Source: Corynebacterium kefirresidentii (lineage in GTDB: Bacteria > Actinomycetota > Actinomycetes > Mycobacteriales > Mycobacteriaceae). From it: a DNA stretch of 64,000 bases. A program made the position numbers and the translations under genes. Of the stretch, positions 47,533 to 58,579 are shown piece after piece (position 1 is the stretch's first letter; every line of letters starts with the position of its first letter). Below the pieces are notes generated by a model. It was not told the DNA's origin. It saw only the letters and a program-made list of their open reading frames with translations, and ran no database searches. The DNA lies in contig NGUZ01000001.1 of NCBI GenBank assembly GCA_002154655.1, positions 124,001 through 188,000 of the forward strand, given 5' to 3'.

Positions 47533-48864
47533 TTAAAAGGGCGGCTCGGCGTCGAGTTGGAGTTCGGCAAAGAGCTTATCGGCCGGCCAGATGTCGATTT
47601 TTTGGCCCTTGGCCTGCAGTTCCTCCGCACGCTTTTCCTTGGAGGTTTTCTTGGCCCATTCGCCCACGATAAGCAGCGTGGTCTTTTTGGTGACGTTTTT
47701 GGCTACCTGGCCGCCGCGCTCGGCGATGCCCTGCCACAGCACCCCCTTGTCATAGGGCTCGAAATCACCGGTGAGGGTGACATGCTTGCCATAAAGTGCG
47801 CCTTCCGGATCAGCGTCTGGATTGGGCTCGGGGATAGTATCCGGCGTGGCGACAGACTGCCAGGGGGCGGGGCCACCGGACTTCTTTTTTGCCGAGCCGG
47901 CCGCGCGGGTCTGGTCGCGGAAGTCGGTGCCTGCGCCGAGGTCGGCGCCGGAGGTCGGGGCCGTGTGGGCGCGCAGGACGGGAAGGACGGCCGTGGACTC
48001 GAGGCGGCCAAGGGTGAACTCGCGGGCGGTGAATAGATCGCGGATGCTGCCGGTGTGTCCGAAGCGCTCTGCCAAGCGGGCGATGATTTCGCCGGCGGCG
48101 CGGGCATCTTCGGTGGCGTCGTGGTGGCTAAAATCCGGAGCAGAAAGGTGGGCTGCGACGGTGGGCAGCTTGTGATTGCGCACCGAAATTACCTTGGCTT
48201 TAGAGGCATCGCGGGCTAGCGCGAGGGAGCATGCCAGCGGCACCGTGGGTACCTCGGCGCCGGCGGTAAGCAGGCCGGAGCGCAGTGCGGTGGAATCGAA
48301 TTGGGCGTTGTGCGCGACAAGTACGTCGCCGCCGAGGAAGTCGAAGAGCTCCTTGGCGACGTCGGCAAAAGCCGGCGCCCCTTCCACATCGCTCGCGGTA
48401 ATGCCGTGTATGGAGACGTTGACATCCGCAAAGTGCTCTAGGCCCGGCGGAGGGGTGCACAGCCAGGAACGGGAGTCGGTCTCTTGGCCATCGCGGAAGC
48501 GAACCGCGCCGATTTGGCAGATGGAGCCCCAGTTATCATTGGCCGTTTCTACATCCACGGCGGTGAAATCGAGCCCCGGGATGGTGGCGGTGGCGGAGGG
48601 GGCCTCGCCGCGCTGGGCGGCGGCGATGGCGCGGGCGACGGCCTGCGGGTCTTGGTGCGGGGCAAAAGCGATGGAACCGGCGGCGCCAAGGTCGAGGGCG
48701 CCAAAGCCGGTGGCGGTCGGTTCATTCACGCGCACAGTGTCGATGGAATCGAGCGGGATATCCTGCGTGGCGGGGGCGCCAAGGCTGGTGGCCAGCAGCG
48801 TGCGGTGGAGCACGAGTTTATCCGCTATGACATCGATGAGTACGCCGTGCGCGGGAAATGACAC
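47533..48864 (-). CDS. DEDD exonuclease with C-terminal BRCT domain
   Basis: From GTG 48864 it is a 443-residue protein. After an N-terminal YdfA/DUF2233-like or PH-like segment (about 1-90) it has a DnaQ-type exonuclease domain: FTAVDVETANDN (exoI), VAHNAQFDSTALRSG (exoII) and HDATEDARAAGEI (exoIII). A linker leads to a BRCT domain (about 355-443: GKHVTLTGDFEPYDKG, GGQVAKNVTKKTTLLIVGE). The combination is known in actinobacteria, and a DNA-repair role is likely. GTG follows AAAGG; the longer start at 48903 overlaps glgX. Confidence 0.83.
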   Translation of the reverse strand: MSFPAHGVLIDVIADKLVLHRTLLATSLGAPATQDIPLDSIDTVRVNEPTATGFGALDLGAAGSIAFAPHQDPQAVARAIAAAQRGEAPSATATIPGLDFTAVDVETANDNWGSICQIGAVRFRDGQETDSRSWLCTPPPGLEHFADVNVSIHGITASDVEGAPAFADVAKELFDFLGGDVLVAHNAQFDSTALRSGLLTAGAEVPTVPLACSLALARDASKAKVISVRNHKLPTVAAHLSAPDFSHHDATEDARAAGEIIARLAERFGHTGSIRDLFTAREFTLGRLESTAVLPVLRAHTAPTSGADLGAGTDFRDQTRAAGSAKKKSGGPAPWQSVATPDTIPEPNPDADPEGALYGKHVTLTGDFEPYDKGVLWQGIAERGGQVAKNVTKKTTLLIVGEWAKKTSKEKRAEELQAKGQKIDIWPADKLFAELQLDAEPPF

Positions 48865-48877
48865 GAGGGGCCTTTCT

Positions 48878-51076
48878 CTAGGAGTCAAAAACGGGCGGCT
48901 CAACCTGACGCAAGATCAGCGTTGAACGCGGTTGCACCGTGATCGTACCCTCTGCCTCAATGAGGGTTTCCTCCGCGGGGTAGCCGCCGGAATCGGCGGT
49001 ATCGACCATCAGCCGCCAGGTGGCGCCGAGATCCTTGGTAGGCAGGGTGAACTCGATTTCGCCGTCGTGGGAGTTGAATATCATGATGAAGGAATCATCG
49101 GTGATACGTTCGCCGCGGGAGGTGGTCTCCGTGATGGCATTGCCATTGAGGTAGACCATAAGAGCGCGGCCGAAATCGTGGTCCCAGTCGTCTTGGGTCA
49201 TCAGGCGGCCAGAGGGGACCAGCCAGGCGATATCGCGTTCTTTTACATCCGCGCCTAGCGGGCCACCGGCCAAGAAGCGTTTGCGGCGGAATACGGGGTG
49301 GTGATTGCGAATGGTCAGCACGCGCTTGGTAAATCCCAGCATTGCGGCGGACTTTTCTTCTTTCAGCATGGACCAGTCCATCCATGCCAGCTCGTTGTCT
49401 TGGCAGTAGACGTTATTATTTCCGTCTTGGGTGCGGCCGAACTCATCGCCGTGCGAGAGCATCGGAGTGCCCTGGGAGAGCAAGAGCGTGGTTAGGAAAT
49501 TGCGCACCTGGCGGCGCCGCAGCTTGCGGATTTCTTCGTTATCGGTGGGGCCTTCTTCACCGCAGTTCCAGGAGCGGTTGAAGGACTCGCCGTCGCGATT
49601 GTCCTCGCCATTGGCCTCGTTGTGCTTGTCGTTATAGGACACGAGGTCGCGCAGGGTAAAGCCATCGTGGGCGGTGATGAAGTTGATAGAAGCGGTGGGG
49701 CGGCGGTCATTATCGGCATAAAGATCCGACGACCCGGTCAGACGGGAGGCGAATTCACCCAGAGTAGCGGGCTCACCGCGCCAGAAATCGCGCACGGTAT
49801 CGCGGTACTTGCCGTTCCATTCGCTCCAGATAGGCGGGAAGTTGCCTACCTGGTAGCCATCGTGGCCAATGTCCCAGGGCTCGGCGATGAGCTTGACCTG
49901 GCTGACAATGGGGTCTTGTTGGACAAGGTCGAAGAAGGTAGCGAGCTTATCGACGTCGTCAAGCTCTCGCGCCAAAGTCGCCGCCAGGTCGAAGCGGAAG
50001 CCATCGACTCGCATCTCCGTGACCCAGTAGCGCAGGGAATCCATAATCAGCTGCAGCGAGTGCGGGTTGCGGACATTGAGGGAATTGCCGGTGCCGGTGT
50101 AGTCCATGTAGTGGGCTTCATCGCCTTCGACGAGGCGATAGTAAGCGCCATTGTCAATGCCGCGGAAGGCAATGGTGGGCCCCATGTGGTTGCCTTCGGC
50201 GGTGTGGTTATAAACCACGTCAAGGATTACCTCGATGCCTGCCTCGTGGAAGGCGCGGACCATGGTCTTGAATTCGGAGACCACCTCGCCTGGCTTTTTG
50301 GCATAGGCGTAGTCGTGGTGCGGGGCGAAAAAGCCGAAGGTGTTATAGCCCCAGTAGTTGCGCAGGCCCAAGTTGCGCAGGCGATCGTCTTGCAAAAATT
50401 GGTGGACGGGCATGAGCTCGACGGTGGTGACGCCGAGATCCTTGAAGTAGTCAATGATGGCGGGGTGCGCCATGCCGGCGTAAGTACCGCGCAGTTCTTC
50501 CGGCACGTCTGGGTGGGTCATAGTCATGCCCTTGACGTGAGTTTCGTAAATGACCTTCTCGTTGTCTGGAATGTGCGGGCGATGGTCGCTGCGCCAGTCA
50601 AAGAAAGGGTTGATGACCACGGAGAGCATGGTGTGGCCCAGCGAGTCCTCTTCGTTGCGTCCGGTGCCGGGCTCTTCGGCATGGATGTCATAAGAATATA
50701 GGGAGGCATCGCCGTCGAATTCGCCGTCGAAGGCGCGGGCATATGGATCAACGAGGAGCTTGGAAGGATCGCAGCGCAGGCCGTTTTCAGGTTCATAGGG
50801 GCCATAAACGCGGTAGCCATAGCGCTGGCCAGGGGTGACATTGGGGAGGTAGACGTGCCACACATGGGCAGTGACCTCTGACATTTCTATGCGCTCTTCA
50901 TTGCCTTCTTTGTCGATGAGGCAGAGCTCGACCTTGTCTGCTACCTCAGAAAATAGGGCAAAATTGGTGCCGGATCCGTCAAAGGTGGATCCCAGTGGGG
51001 TAGGTTTGCCAGGCCAGATTTGGCGGCCGTAGCGCTCGGTGGGCGTGGGGACTGCGTCCATGGCGGGAGTGTTCAT
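48878..51076 (-). CDS. glgX: Glycogen debranching enzyme GlgX
   Basis: Hydrolyses alpha-1,6 branches in glycogen limit dextrins. The 732-residue protein has a CBM48 N-terminal domain, then a GH13 barrel with VDGFRFDLA (nucleophile Asp), LIAEPWD (acid/base Glu) and [21 protein letters not shown] (third carboxylate), and [21 protein letters not shown] region I. ATG 51076 is preferred over 51094 because TATGCT is 7 bases upstream. It runs from just after the TetR gene into the exonuclease gene (13 bases apart). Confidence 0.95.
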   Translation of the reverse strand: MNTPAMDAVPTPTERYGRQIWPGKPTPLGSTFDGSGTNFALFSEVADKVELCLIDKEGNEERIEMSEVTAHVWHVYLPNVTPGQRYGYRVYGPYEPENGLRCDPSKLLVDPYARAFDGEFDGDASLYSYDIHAEEPGTGRNEEDSLGHTMLSVVINPFFDWRSDHRPHIPDNEKVIYETHVKGMTMTHPDVPEELRGTYAGMAHPAIIDYFKDLGVTTVELMPVHQFLQDDRLRNLGLRNYWGYNTFGFFAPHHDYAYAKKPGEVVSEFKTMVRAFHEAGIEVILDVVYNHTAEGNHMGPTIAFRGIDNGAYYRLVEGDEAHYMDYTGTGNSLNVRNPHSLQLIMDSLRYWVTEMRVDGFRFDLAATLARELDDVDKLATFFDLVQQDPIVSQVKLIAEPWDIGHDGYQVGNFPPIWSEWNGKYRDTVRDFWRGEPATLGEFASRLTGSSDLYADNDRRPTASINFITAHDGFTLRDLVSYNDKHNEANGEDNRDGESFNRSWNCGEEGPTDNEEIRKLRRRQVRNFLTTLLLSQGTPMLSHGDEFGRTQDGNNNVYCQDNELAWMDWSMLKEEKSAAMLGFTKRVLTIRNHHPVFRRKRFLAGGPLGADVKERDIAWLVPSGRLMTQDDWDHDFGRALMVYLNGNAITETTSRGERITDDSFIMIFNSHDGEIEFTLPTKDLGATWRLMVDTADSGGYPAEETLIEAEGTITVQPRSTLILRQVEPPVFDS

Positions 51077-51083
51077 GCCCACG

Positions 51084-51089
51084 AGCATA
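51084..51089 (-). promoter_or_regulatory. -10 element for leaderless glgX (TATGCT)
   Basis: On the minus strand TATGCT ends 7 bases before ATG 51076. It lies in the 21 bases between the TetR stop and glgX, so glgX has its own promoter. Confidence 0.55.
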
Positions 51090-51097
51090 ACCACTTT

Positions 51098-51637
51098 TTA
51101 GTCTCCAGTGCCGTGCGTAAGTCCAGCGTGAATTATGCGAATGCCGCGATGGAGGTCGTCGCGATAATTAGAGCTAGGAGCCTCGCCGGTGGTTTCTGCA
51201 AGCTGGCGTTGGGACTGTTCCATCAAGGTGGCACCGAGTACGAGGTGAATGGCCGATAGGGCGGCGGCGCGGTGGGCACTGTCGGCTTCATAGGCACCAC
51301 GCGCTGCGGCAGAGCAAAAGACGGATAAGAGGTAGTCCCAGGCGGGGGCCTGAGGCAGGGAGAGGCCGGCAATGACTACCTCAGCGCCGTCGCGGTGGGC
51401 GAGTAGCGCATCGCGCAGGTTGAGGCTGAGCTCCTCGAGCGACTCCCCAGAAACGGGGGAGATAATGTCTTCAGCCAAAGCCGCAATGAGCGCCTGTTTA
51501 TTGGCAATGTGCCAGTAAAGCGCGCCGGGGGCAACGCCGAGGGAGGATGCAACGCGGCGCATGGTGACGTCGCCCAGCCCATAGGTATCAAGCAAGGAAA
51601 TAGCGGCGTCGATAATACTCTCGCGATTGATATGCAC
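51098..51637 (-). CDS. TetR-family transcriptional regulator
   Basis: The 179-residue protein has an N-terminal TetR helix-turn-helix (INRESIIDAAISLLDTYGLGDVTMRRVASSLGVAPGALYWHIANKQALIAALA) and a helical C-terminal domain with no recognisable ligand. It precedes glgX on the same strand and may control it or itself; this is inference from place only. GTG 51637 has a consensus-like TACAAT 7 bases upstream, so the mRNA is probably leaderless. Confidence 0.88.
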   Translation of the reverse strand: MHINRESIIDAAISLLDTYGLGDVTMRRVASSLGVAPGALYWHIANKQALIAALAEDIISPVSGESLEELSLNLRDALLAHRDGAEVVIAGLSLPQAPAWDYLLSVFCSAAARGAYEADSAHRAAALSAIHLVLGATLMEQSQRQLAETTGEAPSSNYRDDLHRGIRIIHAGLTHGTGD

Positions 51638-51644
51638 CTTGGTG

Positions 51645-51650
51645 ATTGTA
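51645..51650 (-). promoter_or_regulatory. -10 element for leaderless TetR gene (TACAAT)
   Basis: On the minus strand TACAAT ends 7 bases before GTG 51637, one of the best -10 matches in the window. Confidence 0.6.
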
Positions 51651-51798
51651 CGGACTAGGACGAGCGGGGCGGTAGTTCACAGGTTCTTTTAATGGAGTAT
51701 CAATGTCATTTCCATCGTGGTGTTGTTAGTATTGCGAAGACAAAAAGAAGCTGCCTTAGGGCGCTTCACATTCGCAAGATTGATTCAGGAGTTTTCCC

Positions 51799-52596
51799 TT
51801 GTCCTTTTTGACCCCTGCTAGGAAGTCCCTTATCGCAGTAGCGCTGGTTGCCCCCTTGGCGCTGGCTGCATGTGGTTCGGATGACAACAACGACGATTCT
51901 AAGAAGGCTGCCGCCACCACTGCCTCAAAGTCTTCTGAGGATAAGTCTGCAGACAAGTCCCAGGACAAAGACGCCGATAAGGACAAGGACAAAAACAAGG
52001 ATAAGGATAAAGACAAGGATAAAAACAAGGACGGCGAAAACAAGGACGGCGCTGCTGGTGCAGAGGGCCAAGACGGCGAGGGCGCCCCTGGCGAGGGCCC
52101 AGATCAGATGGCCAACCCGCTAAATAATGGCGAGGATCCTTTCGCTGGGGCGAAGGACATCAAGCCGATTGAGGGTGGCCAGGACGCAAATGATGCTGAC
52201 AAGCAGGCCATCGAGCAGCTGGTCCGCGGCCAGCACGAGATCGATAATGTGAAGGAATACTTCAACTACATGCCGCAGCACGCCTGCCAAGCCGTGCGTG
52301 AAGGCCAGTCCAAGGAGTTTGGCCAGTACCAGCAGTACGTCGATAGCCTGCCGAACCAGTCCTTCGCTGAGTACGCCAACACCATGCGCCAGCAGGGCGG
52401 CGGCAACGGTGAGGTGGAGAAGTTTGCTAGCCAGCTGGAGTCCATCCCGCAGTCGACCAAGCTGCAGTCTGTTAACGACATTGTGGTCAACGGTGACGAT
52501 GCTTCTGCAACCGTGAGCGTGTCCAACTCTGAGGGCAATGAGACCTCTACGGTTCGCTTCCGTCGCGAGAATGGCAACTGGACCTTCTGCAACTAA
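51799..52596 (+). CDS. Lipoprotein with Lys/Asp repeat linker
   Basis: The 265-residue protein has a lipoprotein signal (SLIAVALVAPLALAAC, lipobox LAAC), then about 70 residues of highly charged, low-complexity linker dominated by KDKDKNKDKDKD, and a folded C-terminal domain (about 110-265) with the end ETSTVRFRRENGNWTFCN, reminiscent of SnoaL-like small domains. It resembles the lipoprotein at 30076-30726 in plan. The start is TTG 51799, with AGGAG 8 bases upstream. It is followed by a membrane protein gene 1 base later. Confidence 0.8.
   Translation: MSFLTPARKSLIAVALVAPLALAACGSDDNNDDSKKAAATTASKSSEDKSADKSQDKDADKDKDKNKDKDKDKDKNKDGENKDGAAGAEGQDGEGAPGEGPDQMANPLNNGEDPFAGAKDIKPIEGGQDANDADKQAIEQLVRGQHEIDNVKEYFNYMPQHACQAVREGQSKEFGQYQQYVDSLPNQSFAEYANTMRQQGGGNGEVEKFASQLESIPQSTKLQSVNDIVVNGDDASATVSVSNSEGNETSTVRFRRENGNWTFCN
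51962..52049 (+). repeat. Low-complexity Lys/Asp codon repeat
   Basis: Near-tandem copies of AAGGAC, AAGGAT, AAAGAC and AAAAAC codon pairs encode the KD/KN linker of the lipoprotein. The tract is in frame and could change length by slippage or recombination. Confidence 0.75.
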
Positions 52597-52597
52597 G

Positions 52598-53083
52598 TTG
52601 TCTCTGTCCCAGCGCCGCTTACCCCGCACCCTAGGTTTTGGTGCGGGGTTACTCGCGTGTGCGCTCTTGGTCTTTGGCGTGGCAGGTGCGCTGTGGGGGC
52701 TTTCCCGTCCGACGCTTGCCGGCCATGAGGTAGACGATGGCGGTTATGCCATCGAAGCGATGGGCAGCGCCCAGTTCATCGCCTTCATTACCTTTGCCCT
52801 CATTACCGGCCTACTCGGACTGCTCTTGGGCTTGGGTGCGTATCTGCGTCGGCAAGGGCGGGGCTTGTCGATGCTCCTGTGGGTCGGCGTGTGCGCCTTG
52901 GCAGGCGCGGCCTCGTTTTACGTATTTGGCGGGGTCACCGCCACACATCCGCCCGAAAACCCCGGAGAGTTCGTGGAATTTGCACCGAAATTCTCCCCGG
53001 CTATCTCTTGGGCGGTGGCGCCTTTTATGGCGATGTTTTCCTACTGGTCCACGGCTTTTGTGAGTTCCGATGATGATTGGTAA
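52598..53083 (+). CDS. DUF2567-like membrane protein, function unknown
   Basis: From TTG 52598 the protein has 161 residues and four hydrophobic segments: AGLLACALLVFGVAGALWGLS near the start, AQFIAFITFALITGLLGLLLG, SMLLWVGVCALAGAASFYVFGG and AISWAVAPFMAMFSYWS. Its plan and ALWGLSRP start resemble DUF2567 proteins of actinobacteria, with moderate certainty. A longer frame from 52538 only overlaps the lipoprotein in another frame. It ends 9 bases from the convergent YbjN-like gene. Confidence 0.65.
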   Translation: MSLSQRRLPRTLGFGAGLLACALLVFGVAGALWGLSRPTLAGHEVDDGGYAIEAMGSAQFIAFITFALITGLLGLLLGLGAYLRRQGRGLSMLLWVGVCALAGAASFYVFGGVTATHPPENPGEFVEFAPKFSPAISWAVAPFMAMFSYWSTAFVSSDDDW

Positions 53084-53092
53084 GCCGCGCGT

Positions 53093-53989
53093 CTAGGGCC
53101 ATTCCACGGGGGAGGCGCCGGTAACTTCCTGTGCGATGTCATCGATTCCGTGCAGGATGTGTTTTAGGCCGCGGCCGATGGCGCTAAAGAGTTGGGGCCG
53201 CGTTAGGCCGGCGGCGGCAATGGTGGTGGCATCCATCCGCACCTGCAGGCCTTCGGCGGTGTGGTGGCAATATGCAACAGCACCGTGATGGGCGCGATTC
53301 CAGTCATTGCAAATGAGGAACAGGCGGGTAAATTCCGCTTCCTCCAAGCTAGGGTCCCAATGTCCCTTGATGATAAGGCTGGGGCCGTTGTCTAAAGCGA
53401 AGGAAAAGAGAACATCATTGACCCACGCGTAGATAGCCGTGGCGCCGTCGCTTTGGAAGCGTTGGATTCCGATAAGCGGCAGGATTTCGGCCAGGCTATC
53501 GAGGGTGAAAGGCTCTAAGGGGGCGTCGGCAAGCGGGGCTAGCTGCGGTGAGGCTTCGCGCACGAGGCCGGGATGGGATTGGGCGAGCAAGTCCATGAGG
53601 ACCTCGGCATTGCGCAGTGCCGGTAAGACAAACGCCGCGAGCTGTTCCCGGCTCGGGGAGTTATCCGCCGATAGATAACTATGACCGGATACGCTTACGC
53701 ACTCAGGCTGGTCAAAATCAACCACTATCGCCGGTGAGAGGCAATCGTGGTTCCACTCGTTGGCCACATGCGCTAGTTCGGATATCTCACTGAGGTCCAC
53801 GCCGCCGCGGGGGCTGGTGTGTAGGTGGAGTACCGGTTCTTCTAGTAGGTCTATAAAGATGAAGGTAGATCCGCCGGCTGAGTGGGGTACTAAAAGTTCG
53901 CCTGAGGGTAGCGCCCAGCAGGACAAGCCATGTTCGCGGGCGATGGCGCGGACATGCGCGAGCAGAAGGGAAGGATCACTCTCGCTCAT
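53093..53989 (-). CDS. YbjN-domain protein with two domain repeats
   Basis: The 298-residue protein appears to hold two YbjN-like alpha/beta domains (about 1-150 and 150-298), the second with LFSFALDNGPSLIIKGHWD and CNDWNRAHHGAVAYC. YbjN proteins are often called sensory-transduction regulators, with no firm mechanism. ATG 53989 has AAGGTGG 9 bases upstream; GTG 53992 is equally possible. It diverges from hisD across 126 bases and carries a GCTTGCCGACG copy at 53524-53534. Confidence 0.75.
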   Translation of the reverse strand: MSESDPSLLLAHVRAIAREHGLSCWALPSGELLVPHSAGGSTFIFIDLLEEPVLHLHTSPRGGVDLSEISELAHVANEWNHDCLSPAIVVDFDQPECVSVSGHSYLSADNSPSREQLAAFVLPALRNAEVLMDLLAQSHPGLVREASPQLAPLADAPLEPFTLDSLAEILPLIGIQRFQSDGATAIYAWVNDVLFSFALDNGPSLIIKGHWDPSLEEAEFTRLFLICNDWNRAHHGAVAYCHHTAEGLQVRMDATTIAAAGLTRPQLFSAIGRGLKHILHGIDDIAQEVTGASPVEWP

Positions 53990-54115
53990 CACTGCCACCA
54001 CCTTAAAGCTGTGTTGAGTCCGAGTCTATCGTCCAAACCCGCCCCCTCGCTGGCATTTGGACATTAGGATATTGGTTTAATAATAGAAATCCGATAAGAA
54101 TAATGGGAGTCGGAA

Positions 54116-55426
54116 ATGCTTCGGACCATCGATTTGCGCGGCACAAAGCTGCGCCCTGCCCAGCTGCGGCGAGTCCTGCCACGCGGCGGCACCGACGTCG
54201 CCGCTGCAGTGGACAAAGTGGCACCAATGGTTCATCGCGTCCGTCAAGAAGGCGCCGCGGCGGCACTGGACTACAGCGAACTTTTTGATGGCGTGCGCCC
54301 ACGCCACCTGCGGGTACCGCAAGCGGAATTGGACAAGGCCGTCGCTGGCTTAGATCCGCAGGTGCGCCGAGCAATTGAGGCCTCGATTGAGCGCGTCCGC
54401 AAGGTCCACCTCGAACAAAAGCCGACCGCACATACCACCGAACTGGCTCGGGGCGCCACGGTGACCGAGGTCTTTCGCTCCATCGAGCGCGTCGGTTTGT
54501 ACGTGCCGGGAGGCAAGGCTGTCTATCCCTCGTCTGTGATCATGAACGCGGTGCCGGCGCAGGCGGCCGGCGCAGAAAGCTTAGTGGTGGCCTCGCCCCC
54601 GCAAAAGGAGTTCGGCGGTCTACCGCACCCCACGGTGCTAGCTGTGTGCCAGATGCTTGGCGTGGATGAGGTGTGGGCTATAGGCGGTGGCCAGGCCATT
54701 GCGCTGATGGCCTACGGCGATGATGATGCCGAGCTTGCACCAGTAGACATGATTACGGGGCCGGGAAATATTTTCGTTACCGCAGCCAAGCGCTTGGTGC
54801 GCGGGGTAGTGGGGACAGATGCAGAAGCAGGTCCGACCGAAATTGCCATCATCGCCGATGACACCGCAAACCCCGTGTATGTGGCTTATGACCTTATCTC
54901 GCAGGCCGAGCATGATCCGATGGCAGCGAGTGTGCTTATAACGGAATCAGAAAGCCTCGCTCAGCGGGTGAACGCGGAGGTGGAGGCGCGCTACGGCGCT
55001 ACCGCTAATGCGGAGCGGGCGGCCGCGGCCTTAGGCGGCGAGCAATCCGGCATTGTGGTGGTCGATTCCCTCGATGCAGCGATTGCGGTGGCCAATGCCT
55101 ATGCCGCCGAGCACCTGGAGATCCACACCGCAGAACCCGGCACGGTAGCTGAGCGGATTAAGCACGCTGGTGCCATCTTTGTGGGGGACTTCGCCCCTGT
55201 GCCACTCGGGGACTACGCTGCCGGTTCCAATCACGTGCTGCCCACCTCCGGCACGGCGCGCTTTTCCGCTGGCCTGTCTACCCACACCTTTATGCGGCCG
55301 GTCAATCTCATTAATTATGACCGAGCTGCGCTGGAAGAAATTGCCCCGCAGGTCATCGCCTTTGCGGAGGCCGAGGGGCTGCCTGCCCACGGCGAAGCAA
55401 TCCGCGCCCGATTCGAGGAGAACTAA
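54116..55426 (+). CDS. hisD: Histidinol dehydrogenase HisD
   Basis: Zinc enzyme carrying out the last two oxidations of histidine synthesis. The 436-residue protein has [25 protein letters not shown], the [20 protein letters not shown] signature, [14 protein letters not shown] (zinc-ligand His) and the late [14 protein letters not shown]. It opens the his operon. GGGAG is 5 bases before ATG 54116. The upstream 54040-54105 is strikingly AT-rich (TTTAATAATAGAAATCC, ATAAGAATAAT) and probably holds the operon promoter. Confidence 0.95.
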   Translation: MLRTIDLRGTKLRPAQLRRVLPRGGTDVAAAVDKVAPMVHRVRQEGAAAALDYSELFDGVRPRHLRVPQAELDKAVAGLDPQVRRAIEASIERVRKVHLEQKPTAHTTELARGATVTEVFRSIERVGLYVPGGKAVYPSSVIMNAVPAQAAGAESLVVASPPQKEFGGLPHPTVLAVCQMLGVDEVWAIGGGQAIALMAYGDDDAELAPVDMITGPGNIFVTAAKRLVRGVVGTDAEAGPTEIAIIADDTANPVYVAYDLISQAEHDPMAASVLITESESLAQRVNAEVEARYGATANAERAAAALGGEQSGIVVVDSLDAAIAVANAYAAEHLEIHTAEPGTVAERIKHAGAIFVGDFAPVPLGDYAAGSNHVLPTSGTARFSAGLSTHTFMRPVNLINYDRAALEEIAPQVIAFAEAEGLPAHGEAIRARFEEN

Positions 55427-57156
<1,730 letters not shown>

Positions 57157-57161
57157 AAAGC

Positions 57162-57329
57162 ATGCATGTTATGATCTTGGTTCTTTTCCTCGTGGCAGGC
57201 ATGTTAGTAGGCGGTGCATGGTCTGCCTACCAACAGGGGTCGAAGGCAATGACAGTAGTAGCCTCCCTTTTGGCCGCAATTACCGTGGTAGCAGCAATTT
57301 CGTGGATGGTAGGAGCGTTTGGTAAGTGA
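57162..57329 (+). CDS. 55-residue membrane protein inside the his operon
   Basis: ATG 57162 to TGA 57327-57329 encodes a 55-residue protein: helix MHVMILVLFLVAGMLVGGAW, a short polar loop (SAYQQGSKAMT) and a second helix VVASLLAAITVVAAISWMVG. The start is 6 bases after hisB and its stop overlaps the GTG of the MFS gene by 4 bases (GTGA), which supports real translation and coupling. A homologous small open reading frame followed by a transporter sits at this place in the C. glutamicum his operon. Role unknown; it may assist the transporter. Confidence 0.7.
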   Translation: MHVMILVLFLVAGMLVGGAWSAYQQGSKAMTVVASLLAAITVVAAISWMVGAFGK

Positions 57330-58576
57330 GCAAAACCCAAGAGACTAATATTTGGAAGATCCCGGGCTATACCGCCACTATGATGGCCATTGCCGCCGCT
57401 TTCGGCGCTTGGTCCATCCTCCTTCCGGTGGTGCCGCTCGCTGTCATTGACTCCGGCGGCTCAGCTACCTTGGCAGGCTCATCCACCGGCATCTTCATGG
57501 CCTTCACCGTGCTTACACAGATCATTTCCCCGTGGCTGCTGCGCCGTTGGGGTTATCGCCGCGTGATGGCACTTTCCGCCTTTACCTTGGGCGTCCCCGC
57601 CTTCGGACATCTTCTGGGAACAGATGCTTGGGTTGTCCTACTCTTTTCCGCTTTGCGCGGGGTGGGCTTTGGCGCGCTGACCGTTTCCGAGTCTGCGCTT
57701 ATTGCCGAGTTGGCACCTGTTCGCCTTTTGGGCAAGGCCACCGGCATGATCGGTGTGTTTACGGGACTGGGACAAATGGTCTTTTTGCCCTTGGGCTTGG
57801 TCATGGCGGAAAAGCTGGGCTATGCCTCGACGTATATCACTGCCGGCATCATTGGCTTCGTGGGCTTTGGTATGTGCTTGCGCATTCCCAAGATCAAGGT
57901 CACGCTGGCCTCTGATACCGAAGACGAGCCCAACCTCATCCGCGTTCCCACGTGGAAGCTGGTGGCAGTGCCTGCACTAGCGTTGACGACTTTCTCCATG
58001 AGCTATGGCGCCGTGTCGTCCTTCCTGCCGCCGGCGGTACAGGAACTAGATGCAGAGCGCGGCGCCAGCCTTGCCGGCATCATGCTGTCCATCGTGGGTG
58101 GCGCGGCCATGATTTTCCGCTACTTCGCCGGCATGGTGGCAGACCGCGCGGGCACTCCCGGCCGACTCTACATCCCCAGCCAGATCATGGCCATTGTGGG
58201 TGTGCTCGCCATCGCCGTCCCGCTCTACCTCGACGGCTCCGTGTGGTGGCTTGTGCTGGGTGCCTTCCTATTCGGCGGGGCCTTTGGCATTGCCCAAAAT
58301 GAAGCCCTGTTGTCGATGTTTGACCGTCTACCGCGCGAGCGCGTCTCGGAAGCTTCGGCCATTTGGAATATCTTCTATGATGGCGGCACCGGCTTGGGCT
58401 CGACCCTTTTGGGTGCGTTGGTTGCCGGCTATGGCTACGCGGGGGCGTTTGGCGCCGGTGTGGCTATCCTCGGCGTTGGCGTACTAATGACGCTGGCAGA
58501 CTTTATCCTTGGGCGCACCCGCGTGAGTGAAACCAACGATATCCGGACGCGTCTGCGTCGCATGCGTAAGCTATAG
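57326..58576 (+). CDS. MFS transporter inside the his operon
   Basis: The 416-residue protein has about twelve membrane helices. The N-terminal half has VPLAVIDSGGSATLAGSSTGIFMAFTV and the loop RRWGYRRVMALSAF after helix 2; the second half has FRYFAGMVADRAGTPGR. The place between hisB and hisH suggests export or uptake of a histidine-related compound, but the sequence does not show the substrate. It begins with GTG overlapping the small gene and ends 3 bases before hisH. Confidence 0.82.
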   Translation: MSKTQETNIWKIPGYTATMMAIAAAFGAWSILLPVVPLAVIDSGGSATLAGSSTGIFMAFTVLTQIISPWLLRRWGYRRVMALSAFTLGVPAFGHLLGTDAWVVLLFSALRGVGFGALTVSESALIAELAPVRLLGKATGMIGVFTGLGQMVFLPLGLVMAEKLGYASTYITAGIIGFVGFGMCLRIPKIKVTLASDTEDEPNLIRVPTWKLVAVPALALTTFSMSYGAVSSFLPPAVQELDAERGASLAGIMLSIVGGAAMIFRYFAGMVADRAGTPGRLYIPSQIMAIVGVLAIAVPLYLDGSVWWLVLGAFLFGGAFGIAQNEALLSMFDRLPRERVSEASAIWNIFYDGGTGLGSTLLGALVAGYGYAGAFGAGVAILGVGVLMTLADFILGRTRVSETNDIRTRLRRMRKL

Positions 58577-58579
58577 CCC

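Noticed and set aside
49622..50701. Long + strand frame of 359 codons opposite glgX
   Set aside because: Antisense shadow of glgX created by codon bias; no start signal and no recognisable domain.
51962..52049. Repeat tract as a CRISPR-like array
   Set aside because: Units are codon-length, in frame and without spacers.
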